This document shows positions 51,952 to 60,650 of a stretch of 64,000 nt of DNA, piece after piece. The notes beneath the pieces were generated by a model. That model saw only the letters and a list, made by a program, of their open reading frames with translations, had not been told where the DNA came from and did not search any database. The translations under genes were made by a program, and so were the position numbers. This stretch comes from DASSJT01 sp963715025 (GTDB lineage Bacteria; Actinomycetota; Actinomycetes; Actinomycetales; Dermatophilaceae). The stretch's first letter is position 1, and each line of letters opens with the position of its first letter. Location of the stretch: the NCBI GenBank assembly GCA_963715025.1, contig CAVQQQ010000009.1, positions 496,001 through 560,000 of the forward strand. Reading direction: 5' to 3'.

Positions 51952-54870
51952 TCAGCCCTCAACCAGTCCGGCCAACGTGTCCAGGTACTCCCAGTGGCGC
52001 CGTTGGAGCGCCCTTGGGTCGGTGGCGTCGCGCATGGCCTTGACCTGCTCAAGGAGCGCATCGCTCGGCAGCGCCTTCGCAGGCTCTCTCAGCGCGGGCA
52101 GGAGCTTGGTGATCAGCCCCTTGTAGTCGTCGGCGCTCGCCTGACGGGAGGTGAAGGCCTCGACGAACTCCTCCGAGCGCGAGACGACTCCCTTGCTGGA
52201 CTTGAGGGCCGAGAGCTTGTCAGACCGGTAGAGGTCTGCCTGCCAGCGAAGGTTCTGGCACAGGTCCGCCAGATCCCCTTCGCGCAGGTCGAGCATGGTC
52301 AGAAGGGCGTCCAGCCCTTCGAGGAAGGCGCCGTGACTCGACTGGATCGCCGAAACGTCATTCGAGTCCAGGGCCTTGAGCAGTTCCTTGTGTGCCGCCG
52401 TCAGGCGGAGCGGATCTCCGCGCCCGCCCAACCGTCCCGCAAACTCCTTGGCGAGCCGTGCGTCCACTTCCTGAGAGCTATGGACGAACTCGACATACGA
52501 GGTGTCGGGAGAGCCCTGCTTCAACATCCCCCGGGCAGCATTCGCCAGCCTTGCCGCCTCAGGTGCACCGAACGCTCCAGCCCGGGTGTACACCGACAGC
52601 GCGCGCTGCAGGAGGAACCGGGTCACCTCGGCAGGCGAGCGGACCTGTGCCGAGACGGCAAAGCCGTTCACCGCGGTGTTGCCGACCATCTCACTGAAGA
52701 CGACCAGGGCGTCCTGCTCTGCGTCCCTGGTTCCCGCCAAGGTCACCCGCACAAAGCGGTTCTCGCCCGGTTTCAGGTTGCGTACCAGCAGCTGTCCTGA
52801 GCTCTTCAGCTCTTGGGCCCTGCCACCAACCACCTGGAGCCGATCCCCAGGAGCGACCTTCCCCTCGCCGCGCTCCCACTCCAGGACGATGTCGCGACGA
52901 ATGGTTGCAGCATTGTGGATGAGCGCGTACCACGTCAGGAAGCCCGTGGCGGTGGTCGGCCCAACTCCCATGTTTCGCTGTGCCTTGTTGTTGTCATTGA
53001 TCACGAGGAGATCCGTCGTCGGCCAGCCCGGAGCCCGGCCGAGGAGGCTGGGGGCGACGATCGGGTCCTGCGGCGTCGACACCTCAACCGCGAGGCAGAG
53101 GTGGGACGAGGTCGTGGCCGGCAGTTGCCAGCGGTACCCGGACGACATCGTCATCGCGTCGTCAGGCGCACCGAAGTTCACCACGACATCGGGGGTGGCG
53201 CCTGCGTCAACATAGTTGCTGCCCGTCCCGAACCGCGAGACAAGGAAATGCGTCGTCACCGCCACCGGGGCCCCTGTCCCCCTCCTGCGGATGCGCGCGA
53301 AGGCGAAGTTGCGCCCCGCCACCCCAGGACCGTTGCGAGGCAACTCGTTCACGGGACGGTTAGCCGCGTCGAAGGACCCCGGCGCATTAGCCAGCCGGTT
53401 CCACACATCGCTGCGGTTGTAGAACACCGGCTCTGCGGACGGTTCCACACCGCGGTCGAAAGAGGTGGCGCTGTCGGTCCAGTCAGCTACGTACACATCC
53501 TGCTCGGGTGCCAGCTCGGTCAGGCAGAAGAAGAACGGGTCGATCGAGACCGGAACGGGAGTAACCCCGTCGGCCGCGAAGAGGGTCTGGGTGTCGAAGT
53601 TGGCGTTGCGCTGGTAAGTCACCCCCATCGGGAAGTTCGCCAGCGCAGGAGTGTTGTTGGCCGAGAAGATCCCGCAGAAGTCCTTGCCGGTCGCCTTCAT
53701 GTCCATGTAGTCGCCGAGATAGGGCAGGAACTGGGGTGGCGGCGCGGTCGCCGGGACGTTGGCGAGTTGGGTGGTCGTGAACGCGCCGAAGGCGGATCCG
53801 GTGCGCTCCACCTGGGTGACCCACCGCTGGTTCGGAGCACTGCCGGTGAGCTGCTGGTAGAGGAAGGCGACCCGGCCTCGCGAGTTCACAGCGAGAACGG
53901 GAGCCTTCGCGTTGGCGACAGTGCGCAGGTCGTTCGACCAGGTCTGCCCTCTGTCGGTCGAGCGGCGGACATGCAGCGTCAGGTTCGCCGTTCCTGGAGG
54001 CCGGTCACCCCAGGCGACCCACACCCGCCCACTGTCCCGCGGATCCACGGCGATGGACAGGTCGCTCGCGACCAGCCGCTCCATTCCCATCGTCGAGAAG
54101 TTCTCGAATGGCACGTTGATCCCGGTCACGACACGCTGGCCGGCCAGGCCGTCGCCGGAGTCCACAAGTGCCGTGAACTGCGTGGCCCCGGCTGCCCAGT
54201 TGTCGTCCCGCGCGACGACGACATCGCTCAGGCCACCGGCACGCCTGCCGAAGTAGGCGGCGTAGACGGTGCCGTCGATGTGGACAGCGGGCCGGATCGG
54301 CGGGAGGTCTTGGCCGCTCGTGGCTCGGGGCTCGATGCGACGGGCCACGAAATTGCCGACGCTTCCGTCGAGCGAGACGTCGACGGTGGCAGTCTGCGAA
54401 CCGGCATTGAAGTCGTTGTTGCCCACGTAGACACGGTCAAGGCCAACGCCGGTTCCTCGAAACACGCGCGACGCCTCGACGTAGGGCTGGTCGACTCCGG
54501 CTCCCGTCCTGTCGACCAGCACCGTCATGACGGTGGGGGAGGTGAAGTTGGTGGTTCGAAGGATGTTGAGGCGAAGGCCGCCAGGGCGGCGCAGGATCCC
54601 GCTGTAGAGACGCCCCTGGTACCCGAACGCAAGGGTGATGTCCCCGGTCGCCGCTCCGGGCTGGCTGGGGACCACGTTGTTGAGGGCCCAGGTCAGCCCA
54701 CCGTCGGTCGAGACGAAGATCGGTGCGTTGGCGCCGCCCAACGGATCGGGCGTGAAGGCCGAAGCCGCGATCCGCCGTGGGTCTGACGGGTCGATCGCAA
54801 GATTCGGCTCGCTGTCCTGGTTCGACTCCCCACTGAAGATGTTCGGGATCATGTTGACCACGAAACTCAT
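51952..54870 (-). CDS. Large sialidase/BNR-propeller-like protein with helical C-terminal domain
   Basis: 972 aa, no signal peptide or TM helix. The N-terminal ~550 residues look like a beta-propeller with BNR Asp-box repeats: VSTDGGLTW (53-61) and RRSTDRGQTW near 310, plus further WVAWGD and VYVGNNDF blades. A middle beta-sandwich region (about 590-760, including VVNFGAPDDAMTM and RRDIVLEWERGEG) follows, and the last ~210 residues are charged helices. No sialidase catalytic Arg triad can be assigned. Reading: a cytosolic or unconventionally exported recognition propeller. It follows the 238 aa gene by 39 bp with a GGAGGAGG site, so co-expressed. Confidence 0.65.
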   Translation of the reverse strand: MSFVVNMIPNIFSGESNQDSEPNLAIDPSDPRRIAASAFTPDPLGGANAPIFVSTDGGLTWALNNVVPSQPGAATGDITLAFGYQGRLYSGILRRPGGLRLNILRTTNFTSPTVMTVLVDRTGAGVDQPYVEASRVFRGTGVGLDRVYVGNNDFNAGSQTATVDVSLDGSVGNFVARRIEPRATSGQDLPPIRPAVHIDGTVYAAYFGRRAGGLSDVVVARDDNWAAGATQFTALVDSGDGLAGQRVVTGINVPFENFSTMGMERLVASDLSIAVDPRDSGRVWVAWGDRPPGTANLTLHVRRSTDRGQTWSNDLRTVANAKAPVLAVNSRGRVAFLYQQLTGSAPNQRWVTQVERTGSAFGAFTTTQLANVPATAPPPQFLPYLGDYMDMKATGKDFCGIFSANNTPALANFPMGVTYQRNANFDTQTLFAADGVTPVPVSIDPFFFCLTELAPEQDVYVADWTDSATSFDRGVEPSAEPVFYNRSDVWNRLANAPGSFDAANRPVNELPRNGPGVAGRNFAFARIRRRGTGAPVAVTTHFLVSRFGTGSNYVDAGATPDVVVNFGAPDDAMTMSSGYRWQLPATTSSHLCLAVEVSTPQDPIVAPSLLGRAPGWPTTDLLVINDNNKAQRNMGVGPTTATGFLTWYALIHNAATIRRDIVLEWERGEGKVAPGDRLQVVGGRAQELKSSGQLLVRNLKPGENRFVRVTLAGTRDAEQDALVVFSEMVGNTAVNGFAVSAQVRSPAEVTRFLLQRALSVYTRAGAFGAPEAARLANAARGMLKQGSPDTSYVEFVHSSQEVDARLAKEFAGRLGGRGDPLRLTAAHKELLKALDSNDVSAIQSSHGAFLEGLDALLTMLDLREGDLADLCQNLRWQADLYRSDKLSALKSSKGVVSRSEEFVEAFTSRQASADDYKGLITKLLPALREPAKALPSDALLEQVKAMRDATDPRALQRRHWEYLDTLAGLVEG

Positions 54871-54909
54871 GGCTGCCTCCTCCGCGTCGTCGCCTTCACC
54901 CCAGCGCGC

Positions 54910-55626
54910 TCAGAGCAGCTCGGCGACGAGCCCGGCGGTGTCCGCGGGCTGCACGTCAAGCTGGTCGAGAACGGCATTCGCACGCTTGTCCGCCACCTCG
55001 GGGGCGCCCTTGTGCAGCATCATCACGGCCTTCTGGCCCACAACCAGCTTCGGTGCACTGCGCCACATCACGTCGTCACTGTTGGCGAACATGACCTCGA
55101 TGGTCCCCGAGGACCGGCCCTTGACGGCTTCCTCCACCTCGACCGTCGCGACCGCCCAGTGCGGAGCATGCTCGCTCAGGCGTTCCTCGGTCACAGCAGC
55201 CGTCTCCCTGACACCGACAACCCTGCCGATGACCACGGCCGATGCCTCGTCCGCCCGCTCCTTCAGCGCGGTTCTGAAGGCTGCCGCTCGATCTGCGGCC
55301 GCCGAGGTTTCGCGTTCCGGCTCGGCCGCGGCCATGGCCAGGCGTTCCTCGTCGGACACAGGCCGTCGGCCGGTCTCGATGACCGCCAGGCTGTCGCCGT
55401 ACAGCCATCCTTGGGCCTCGAACACGGCCGTCGTGCCGACGTCGATCGTTTCCCCAAGCTGGACCGTGATCTCGCGACCCGTGATGTGCTCCATCTGCTC
55501 GGGGGCCCTCAACACGCGGTCCACACGAACGATGGCCGTGAGCTCATTGACGTCGACCATCGAGAGCGTGGCCGCGCCGATCGCGACGACCGTCCCCTGG
55601 AATATGAAGGAAGCTTCCGAGCTCAC
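54910..55626 (-). CDS. Uncharacterised beta-rich protein, partner of the propeller gene
   Basis: 238 aa from GTG 55626 (site GAAGGGGGAAC). The beginning (SSEASFIFQGTVVAIGAATLSM, then LTAIVRVDRVLRAPEQ) reads as a small beta barrel, OB-fold-like; the pattern GRVVGVRE ... VATVEVEEAVKGR repeats it in the second half, suggesting an internal duplication. An Ala/Glu-rich helix (AAAEPERETSAAADRAAAFR) separates them. No signal peptide. Not recognised. First gene of a two- or three-gene operon with the propeller protein. Confidence 0.7.
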   Translation of the reverse strand: MSSEASFIFQGTVVAIGAATLSMVDVNELTAIVRVDRVLRAPEQMEHITGREITVQLGETIDVGTTAVFEAQGWLYGDSLAVIETGRRPVSDEERLAMAAAEPERETSAAADRAAAFRTALKERADEASAVVIGRVVGVRETAAVTEERLSEHAPHWAVATVEVEEAVKGRSSGTIEVMFANSDDVMWRSAPKLVVGQKAVMMLHKGAPEVADKRANAVLDQLDVQPADTAGLVAELL

Positions 55627-56075
55627 GATGTTCCCCCTTCCGAAGAACTCCGAGCTGACCCCCAGCGCCCGACCACCTGTCAGTGACGGTGTCCATCGGC
55701 GACGCTCTCCGGGCGGGTGTGCCAAGACCCCCTCACCAGATTTCCAGTGTGGCATTCACGTGGGTCCGCGACAACGAGTTCCAAGGATTCCCATTGCTGT
55801 CGAGAGGATGATCCCCATGGCCTTTCCCAGCTGCCCCGTGGCGGCTGGCCGCACCGGTCGCCGAGAAGCGCCAAGGAGAGGACTGACGCACTTGGGAGAG
55901 GGGTGTCCCGGGTAGTCATCACCCGGCATACCCCTTGGGTTTTGCGCGCCCAAGTCCGTGGCGACCCTGGACGCGGTGCTGGCGCAGGGGGGCATTCGGG
56001 GTTTTGAGACTGCCAGGTGACGGACGATGTTTCGACGGCACAATGAGTCGCGACGCCCCGAGGAGATGGACCCAA
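55627..56075. other. Intergenic region with hairpin element copy 2
   Basis: 449 bp divergent region. At 55899-55935 lies a near-palindrome (AGGGGTGTCCCGGGT with ACCCGGCATACCCCT, one mismatch and one G-T pair), followed by CTTGGG/CCCAAG (55934-55954), the counterpart of the acs element. A weak 35-codon plus-strand frame (ATG 55808, stop inside the hairpin's left arm at 55915, GAGAGG upstream) could be a small gene that the hairpin terminates; I do not annotate it as real. The PNPOx ribosome site is at the right end. Confidence 0.6.
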
Positions 56076-56504
56076 ATGTCGAATGAACGCTGGCACGTGC
56101 TGTCCGAGGACGAGTGCCACGCACTGCTCGGCCAGAACCACCTTGGCCGGATCGGCCTGGTCGAGGGCGACCGGCCGATGATCGTGCCCGTGAACTACGT
56201 CGTCGACGGGGCGAACGTGGTGTTCCGGACTGGAGAGGGCAGCAAACTCGACGCCGCCCTGCGCGGAGCGCCCGTGGCCTTCGAGGTCGACGGTGTGAAC
56301 AACGAGCACCGGACCGGGTGGAGCGTGCTGATCCGTGGCAGTGCTGAGCTGGTTACGGACCGCAGGGACCTGGAGCGGCTGCGTCGGCTTCCGCTCGTGC
56401 CGTTGGCGCCGGGCGCCAAGCCGCACTACGTTCGGATCCTCCCGGATGAGGTGTCCGGCCGGCGGATCAGCGTGGCTGACCTGCCGCACGAGTGGTGGGG
56501 CTGA
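56076..56504 (+). CDS. PNPOx-fold flavin/F420-binding family protein
   Basis: The 142 aa split-barrel protein has LSEDECHALLGQNHLGRIGLVEGDRPMIVPVNYVVDGANVVFRTGEGSKL, as in actinobacterial pyridoxamine-oxidase-like proteins that bind FMN, F420 or heme. ATG 56076 has a GAGGAG site; the frame to 55935 has none. Substrate unknown. Confidence 0.83.
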   Translation: MSNERWHVLSEDECHALLGQNHLGRIGLVEGDRPMIVPVNYVVDGANVVFRTGEGSKLDAALRGAPVAFEVDGVNNEHRTGWSVLIRGSAELVTDRRDLERLRRLPLVPLAPGAKPHYVRILPDEVSGRRISVADLPHEWWG

Positions 56505-56805
56505 CTCTGCGCAGATGCGCGGCCAGCCTGACCGGGGGACTCGGCGTCCTCCACGGACTTGGACCTGCCGGCGATCGGTCGGGGTCGCGTTCTGGCATCC
56601 GCCGGAACGCGTACGTCACCTTCGTTCCTCTCCAGCACCGTCCTAGCCAGCACCATCATCAGGCTGTTCTGTCTGCCGCTGTCCTCGAGGGGACTGCCGC
56701 CACCCGTTCTCCTTGAAGTCTGGGAAGGACGCGCTGCCTGGCGGCGACGGGAGGCCGCAAGGCTGAGATTCGTCGGGCCTGCGGCTTCCTTCGTTCACCC
56801 AGGGT
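56505..56805. other. Intergenic, nothing recognised
   Basis: 301 bp between the PNPOx gene and the convergent penicillin-acylase-family gene. Short frames on both strands lack ribosome sites and homology. A weak GCCGCA/TGCGGC pair at about 56753-56784 is the only structure seen. Confidence 0.5.
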
Positions 56806-59592
56806 CTAGGGCGAGGTCGGGGTGAGCAGGGTGGTGCTGGATGTCTCACCCGGTCCGACTTCTGCTGCGAGCAGGGCCGCGTAGTACTCGTTGTGCAGGT
56901 ACGGGCGGAGCAGGTTCAGGTAGAAGGGACTGCCAGGGTCTGCGCTGGTGCCGCCGGGAAGTGCGGAGACGGCGAGGTTGTGGCCCGGTGCCGGCTGGCC
57001 GATGAACCGTCGCGCCGGCCCGCTGTCGAACATGAACCCGTTTACAGTTGCGCCGCGCGCGTTGTGGCTAGCCGCGTCCACGGTCTCGAACCCACCGTCG
57101 ACCGGGATTCCTGTGAGCCCGGCCAGGGGGGCGGGGAAGTGCCCGAACGCCGGCGGCGTGCTGAACGGGCCGTCGAGCGGGTGGGCGAGAACGATCCGGT
57201 GCAGCAGACCCCACCGGTAGGTGCTCTGGTCGGTGGCGCCGTGGAACGCCGCGTCGAACGACGGGCTCGCGAGCAGGCTCAGTCCACTCCGCAGCGAGTG
57301 CAGCAGCAGGTAGTCCCGCGCTGCAGCCGGGTCGCTGATGCCTGGCACGCTGAAGAAGTTCACTCCCGAAGCGCCGACCCCGTGGCTGGTCTCGAACGTG
57401 TCGAGCAGGTGCCTGATTGCGGTGACCGCCTCGGCACCATCGGGCAACGGCAGCGATGTGAGCGGGGCGTCGATGATCTCCGTGACAGCCCGCGATCTCC
57501 AGATGGCGTAGATCGTTGCCGCGACGCTGTTGTCGATCTCGGGTTGGCTGGGCGGTCCGGAGGAGTGGGCGTCGTAGCCCTCCTCGAGCCCCGTCGGAGT
57601 CGTGAAGTCCCAGTCGGCCAGCCGGCCCACCGCCTCCTGGACGGCGGCGTCGCTCGCCAGCGCGGCGAGCTGCGGCAGCTCGCTTGACTGCGCGTCCTGG
57701 AGCGCCTGGAGGATGTGCGGCACGAAGTACTCGGCATCGAGCAGGGTGGTGTCCGCCTGCATCTGTTGGATGTCGGCCGTCGAAACCTTCTGGCCGTCGG
57801 CGAGGCGATGGCGGAGCATCTCGGTGATCCGGCCGGCCCGGAACCCGTCGTACCCGGGGTTGAGGTAGTAGATGCCGCCGCCGGGCCGGGCCTGGTTGAG
57901 CGGGTCGTTGTCGAGAGTGGAGCCCGCTGGGTCGTTGTTGGCGTTCACGAACCAGCCCGCTGATGGGTTGACGGTGTGCGGCATCTCCGACGGCGGGTAG
58001 ATCTCGTACGGCACCGCCTGGTGCACCTGCGGGTGTTGGATGGGCAGCCACTCGTTGCCACCCTGGCCGTTGCGAATGAACCACGGCGGCGCGCCGTCGA
58101 CCTTGCCCTGTTGCAGGTCCTCCCGGACCGGCATCTCGGCACTGGTGAAGTAGGCGACGTTGCCGTGCACGTCGGCGTAAGCCCAGTTCTGCGAGCCCAC
58201 GTCGAAGTAGCTCAGCCCGTTCTCGAAGTCGCTGAGGTTTTGGGCCTGGTCCCAGAGCAGGAAGGTCTGCAACTCGAAGGTCGGGCTGAAGCCGGTGTAC
58301 TGCACGCTGAGCGCACTCTCGTGTGCGAGGTCCAGCTGGATGATCGGACCCTCGTTCCGGCGTGGCACGATCAGGGTCGCCGGCGGCACATTGTCAGCCG
58401 CGGTGGCGGTCTGCAGCACCCCGCCGTCGTTGTAGCGGAAGAGCTCCGGGATCGGCACGACCGGCTCCAGCGATCCCTTGTGGACGGTGGCCAGCCTGCT
58501 CGGGGAGCTGGGGTCGGCGACCACCTTCTCCAAGTAGGTGTCGGTGACGTCCATCGGGTTGGTGGTGGCACCCCAGGAGATCCACTGGTTGTGGCCGATG
58601 ATCACGCCCGGCGCACCGGCGAAGCCCTCTCCCTCGACGTTCATCCCTTCGGCCTTGAGCCCGATCGGGTAGAACGTCGACGGGGAGCCCAGGGACAGGT
58701 GCGGGTCGTTGGCGACCAGCGGCTGGCCATTCGTGGTGTGCGAGCCGGCGACCGCCCATTCGTTCGAGCCCTGCGTGCCATCTCGGTGAACCGCCTGGGC
58801 GAAGAACGGGTCTCCAGTGATCCCGCTCAGGTAGGCACGACCCAGCCGGGCCGCCTCGCTCAGGCCCGGCACGTCGATCCTGTGTCCGGGGGAGGTCTGG
58901 AGCGCGCCCACGGCGGTGGCGTCCGGGACGGTCGAGGCGGCACTGAACGGCTGCGACCGCATCACGTCCTGGCTGAACAACCTCGTGCCGTCCGCCACTC
59001 CATATTTCTGCTGATAGCTCAGGAGCTGGATCGTCGGGGAGATGTCGAGGTCGAAGGAGAGCCCGAAGCTGATCGCCTTGCCGACGGTGAGGCTGTCAAC
59101 CGGCGTCCAGGGCGAGAAGTGGTCGACCTGCAGGGCGGCGTACTCCGCCGGCAGCGAGTGGCTGTCGACGTACTGGTTCACGCCGTCGGCGTAGGCCTGG
59201 AGGATCCCCCGGAGCTCGGGTGTGGCAGCCGTCCAGGTGCGTTCGGCGGCCCGCCGCAGGCCGATGGTCCGCGCGTTGACGTCGTCCGGCAAGGCCGACT
59301 TGCCGACGAGCTCGGCGACGGTGCCGCTCGGGGCGCGCCGGTTGAGGTCCATCTGGAAGAGCCGGTCGCGGGCGTGTACCCAACCGTTCAGGAAGAACAG
59401 GTCGTGCATTGACCCCGCGGAGATGTGCGTGACGCCGTTGTCGTCGACGACCAGCCGGGCGGCGTGATCGAGGCCGGTCATGCTGACCGGGGCGGTCGCC
59501 GCCTGCGACGGTGGCGCGACCGCCAGCACGGACCCCACGAGCGCCAGCGCTATGACGACAGGGGCGATGGGGAGCGGGCGGAAGAGTCGCAT
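56806..59592 (-). CDS. Secreted penicillin-acylase-family Ntn hydrolase
   Basis: The 928 aa preproprotein has a Sec signal (PIAPVVIALALVGSVLAVAPPSQA, cleavage after AQAA or near). A small alpha domain, a spacer, and then the autoprocessing site GTQGSNEWAVAG follow, where Ser276 becomes the catalytic N-terminus of the beta chain. Beta-chain motifs include VANDPHLSL, GVIIGHNQWISWG and VHGNVAYFTSAEMP. The fold cleaves amide bonds, e.g. beta-lactams or acyl-homoserine lactones; either is possible. Long opposite-strand frames are shadows. Confidence 0.9.
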   Translation of the reverse strand: MRLFRPLPIAPVVIALALVGSVLAVAPPSQAATAPVSMTGLDHAARLVVDDNGVTHISAGSMHDLFFLNGWVHARDRLFQMDLNRRAPSGTVAELVGKSALPDDVNARTIGLRRAAERTWTAATPELRGILQAYADGVNQYVDSHSLPAEYAALQVDHFSPWTPVDSLTVGKAISFGLSFDLDISPTIQLLSYQQKYGVADGTRLFSQDVMRSQPFSAASTVPDATAVGALQTSPGHRIDVPGLSEAARLGRAYLSGITGDPFFAQAVHRDGTQGSNEWAVAGSHTTNGQPLVANDPHLSLGSPSTFYPIGLKAEGMNVEGEGFAGAPGVIIGHNQWISWGATTNPMDVTDTYLEKVVADPSSPSRLATVHKGSLEPVVPIPELFRYNDGGVLQTATAADNVPPATLIVPRRNEGPIIQLDLAHESALSVQYTGFSPTFELQTFLLWDQAQNLSDFENGLSYFDVGSQNWAYADVHGNVAYFTSAEMPVREDLQQGKVDGAPPWFIRNGQGGNEWLPIQHPQVHQAVPYEIYPPSEMPHTVNPSAGWFVNANNDPAGSTLDNDPLNQARPGGGIYYLNPGYDGFRAGRITEMLRHRLADGQKVSTADIQQMQADTTLLDAEYFVPHILQALQDAQSSELPQLAALASDAAVQEAVGRLADWDFTTPTGLEEGYDAHSSGPPSQPEIDNSVAATIYAIWRSRAVTEIIDAPLTSLPLPDGAEAVTAIRHLLDTFETSHGVGASGVNFFSVPGISDPAAARDYLLLHSLRSGLSLLASPSFDAAFHGATDQSTYRWGLLHRIVLAHPLDGPFSTPPAFGHFPAPLAGLTGIPVDGGFETVDAASHNARGATVNGFMFDSGPARRFIGQPAPGHNLAVSALPGGTSADPGSPFYLNLLRPYLHNEYYAALLAAEVGPGETSSTTLLTPTSP

Positions 59593-59695
59593 CTCGGCCT
59601 CCGGCAGCCACGACGAAACCGGAACTCCCGTTTCAGGGATCTACCAGGCGAGGCTACCCCCGTCCCGCGACCTCATGGCCGTTTCGCGCAGACAG

Positions 59696-60520
59696 TTACC
59701 GCGGGCCGGCGCGCAGTTCCCGAGAGATCGCCTCGGCGGCGTCGGCGAGCAGGGGCGCGGCTTTCTCGATGACCTCTTCGGTCATGCGGGGCAGCGGACC
59801 CGACATCGACAGCGCGATCGGCTGGGGCGCATCAGGAACGGCGACGGCGACGCAGCGCACACCGATCTCCTGCTCGCCGTCGTCGAGCGCATAGCCACGC
59901 TGCCGGGTTCGGTCGAGCTCCTCCATGAAGGCATCCGGCGTGCGGATCGTGTGCTCGGTGCGCGCGGGCATCCCAGTGCGCCCAAGCAGCGCGCGTACCT
60001 CCGAGGGGTCCTCCCGGGCCAGGATCGCCTTGCCCACCGCGGTGCTGTGCGGGTCGACGCGCCGGCCGACCTCGGTGAACATGCGCATCGAGTTCTGGGA
60101 CGGCATGACCTGGCCCACGTAGACGATCTGGTCGCTGTCGAGGATCGCGAGGTTGACCGACTCACCCAGGGCGGCCACGACCTTGGCCATGTGGGGCCGG
60201 GCCCACGTGCCGAGCATGCGCGAGGTGGTCTCGCCGAGGCGGATCAGTCGCGGCCCGAGCGAGTACTGCCGAGAGGGCTCCTGCCGGACGTAGCCCAGAT
60301 CGACGAGGGTGCGGACCAGCCGGTGGATCGTCGGCAGGGGGAGCTGGGCGTCAGCGGCGAGCTGAGACAGGCTGATGACACCGCCCGCGTCCGCCATGGT
60401 CTCGAGGATGGCGAAGGCGCGGTCGAGTGACTGGACCCCGCCCGATTTCGCCCCCCGTCGATCGGCCTTCAGTGCTGACTCTGCGACCACGTGCCCTGCC
60501 TTCCGCGCCTCGCTGAGCAT
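59696..60520 (-). CDS. IclR-family transcriptional regulator
   Basis: About 274 aa from ATG 60520. The winged HTH is SLDRAFAILETMADAGGVISLSQLAADAQLPLPTIHRLVRTL, and the C-terminal effector domain follows (GESVNLAILDSDQIVYVGQV, then VDPHSTAVGKAILA, RGYALDDGEQEIGVRCVAVAV). Nearby guanine deaminase and xdhC suggest a purine/allantoin-catabolism regulator, but this is inference. The start is chosen downstream of the -10 box TATGCT (60577-60572); an upstream ATG (60583) lies outside it. Confidence 0.85.
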   Translation of the reverse strand: MLSEARKAGHVVAESALKADRRGAKSGGVQSLDRAFAILETMADAGGVISLSQLAADAQLPLPTIHRLVRTLVDLGYVRQEPSRQYSLGPRLIRLGETTSRMLGTWARPHMAKVVAALGESVNLAILDSDQIVYVGQVMPSQNSMRMFTEVGRRVDPHSTAVGKAILAREDPSEVRALLGRTGMPARTEHTIRTPDAFMEELDRTRQRGYALDDGEQEIGVRCVAVAVPDAPQPIALSMSGPLPRMTEEVIEKAAPLLADAAEAISRELRAGPR

Positions 60521-60535
60521 GTCCCGACCAGGGCA

Positions 60536-60577
60536 TTCTCTCGTCGCGAGAACAATTTTCCGTATTGCGAGAGCATA
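60536..60577 (-). promoter_or_regulatory. iclR-gene promoter with candidate IclR operator
   Basis: -10-like TATGCT at 60577-60572 is followed by an operator region. TTCTC-N7-GAGAA (60536-60552) is a perfect-arm dyad whose core also reads TCTCG-TCG-CGAGA. A direct repeat GCGAGA[AG]CA occurs at 60546 and 60567. This is the most AT-rich segment of the area, and its placement suggests autorepression. Confidence 0.55.
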
Positions 60578-60650
60578 GTCCATGTCCCGGGGCTCGTCGC
60601 CGAACCCCGGGGACCGACTGAGGTGGCTCTGTGAATGCGGTGGAAGCCGG

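Noticed and set aside
52813..54786. 657-codon plus-strand frame opposite the propeller gene
   Set aside because: Same GC-driven shadow effect; no start signal, and the minus-strand protein has recognisable Asp boxes.
55808..55915. 35-codon gene ending inside the hairpin element
   Set aside because: Weak ribosome site, low-complexity Arg/Gly product and no homology visible; mentioned in the intergenic entry only.
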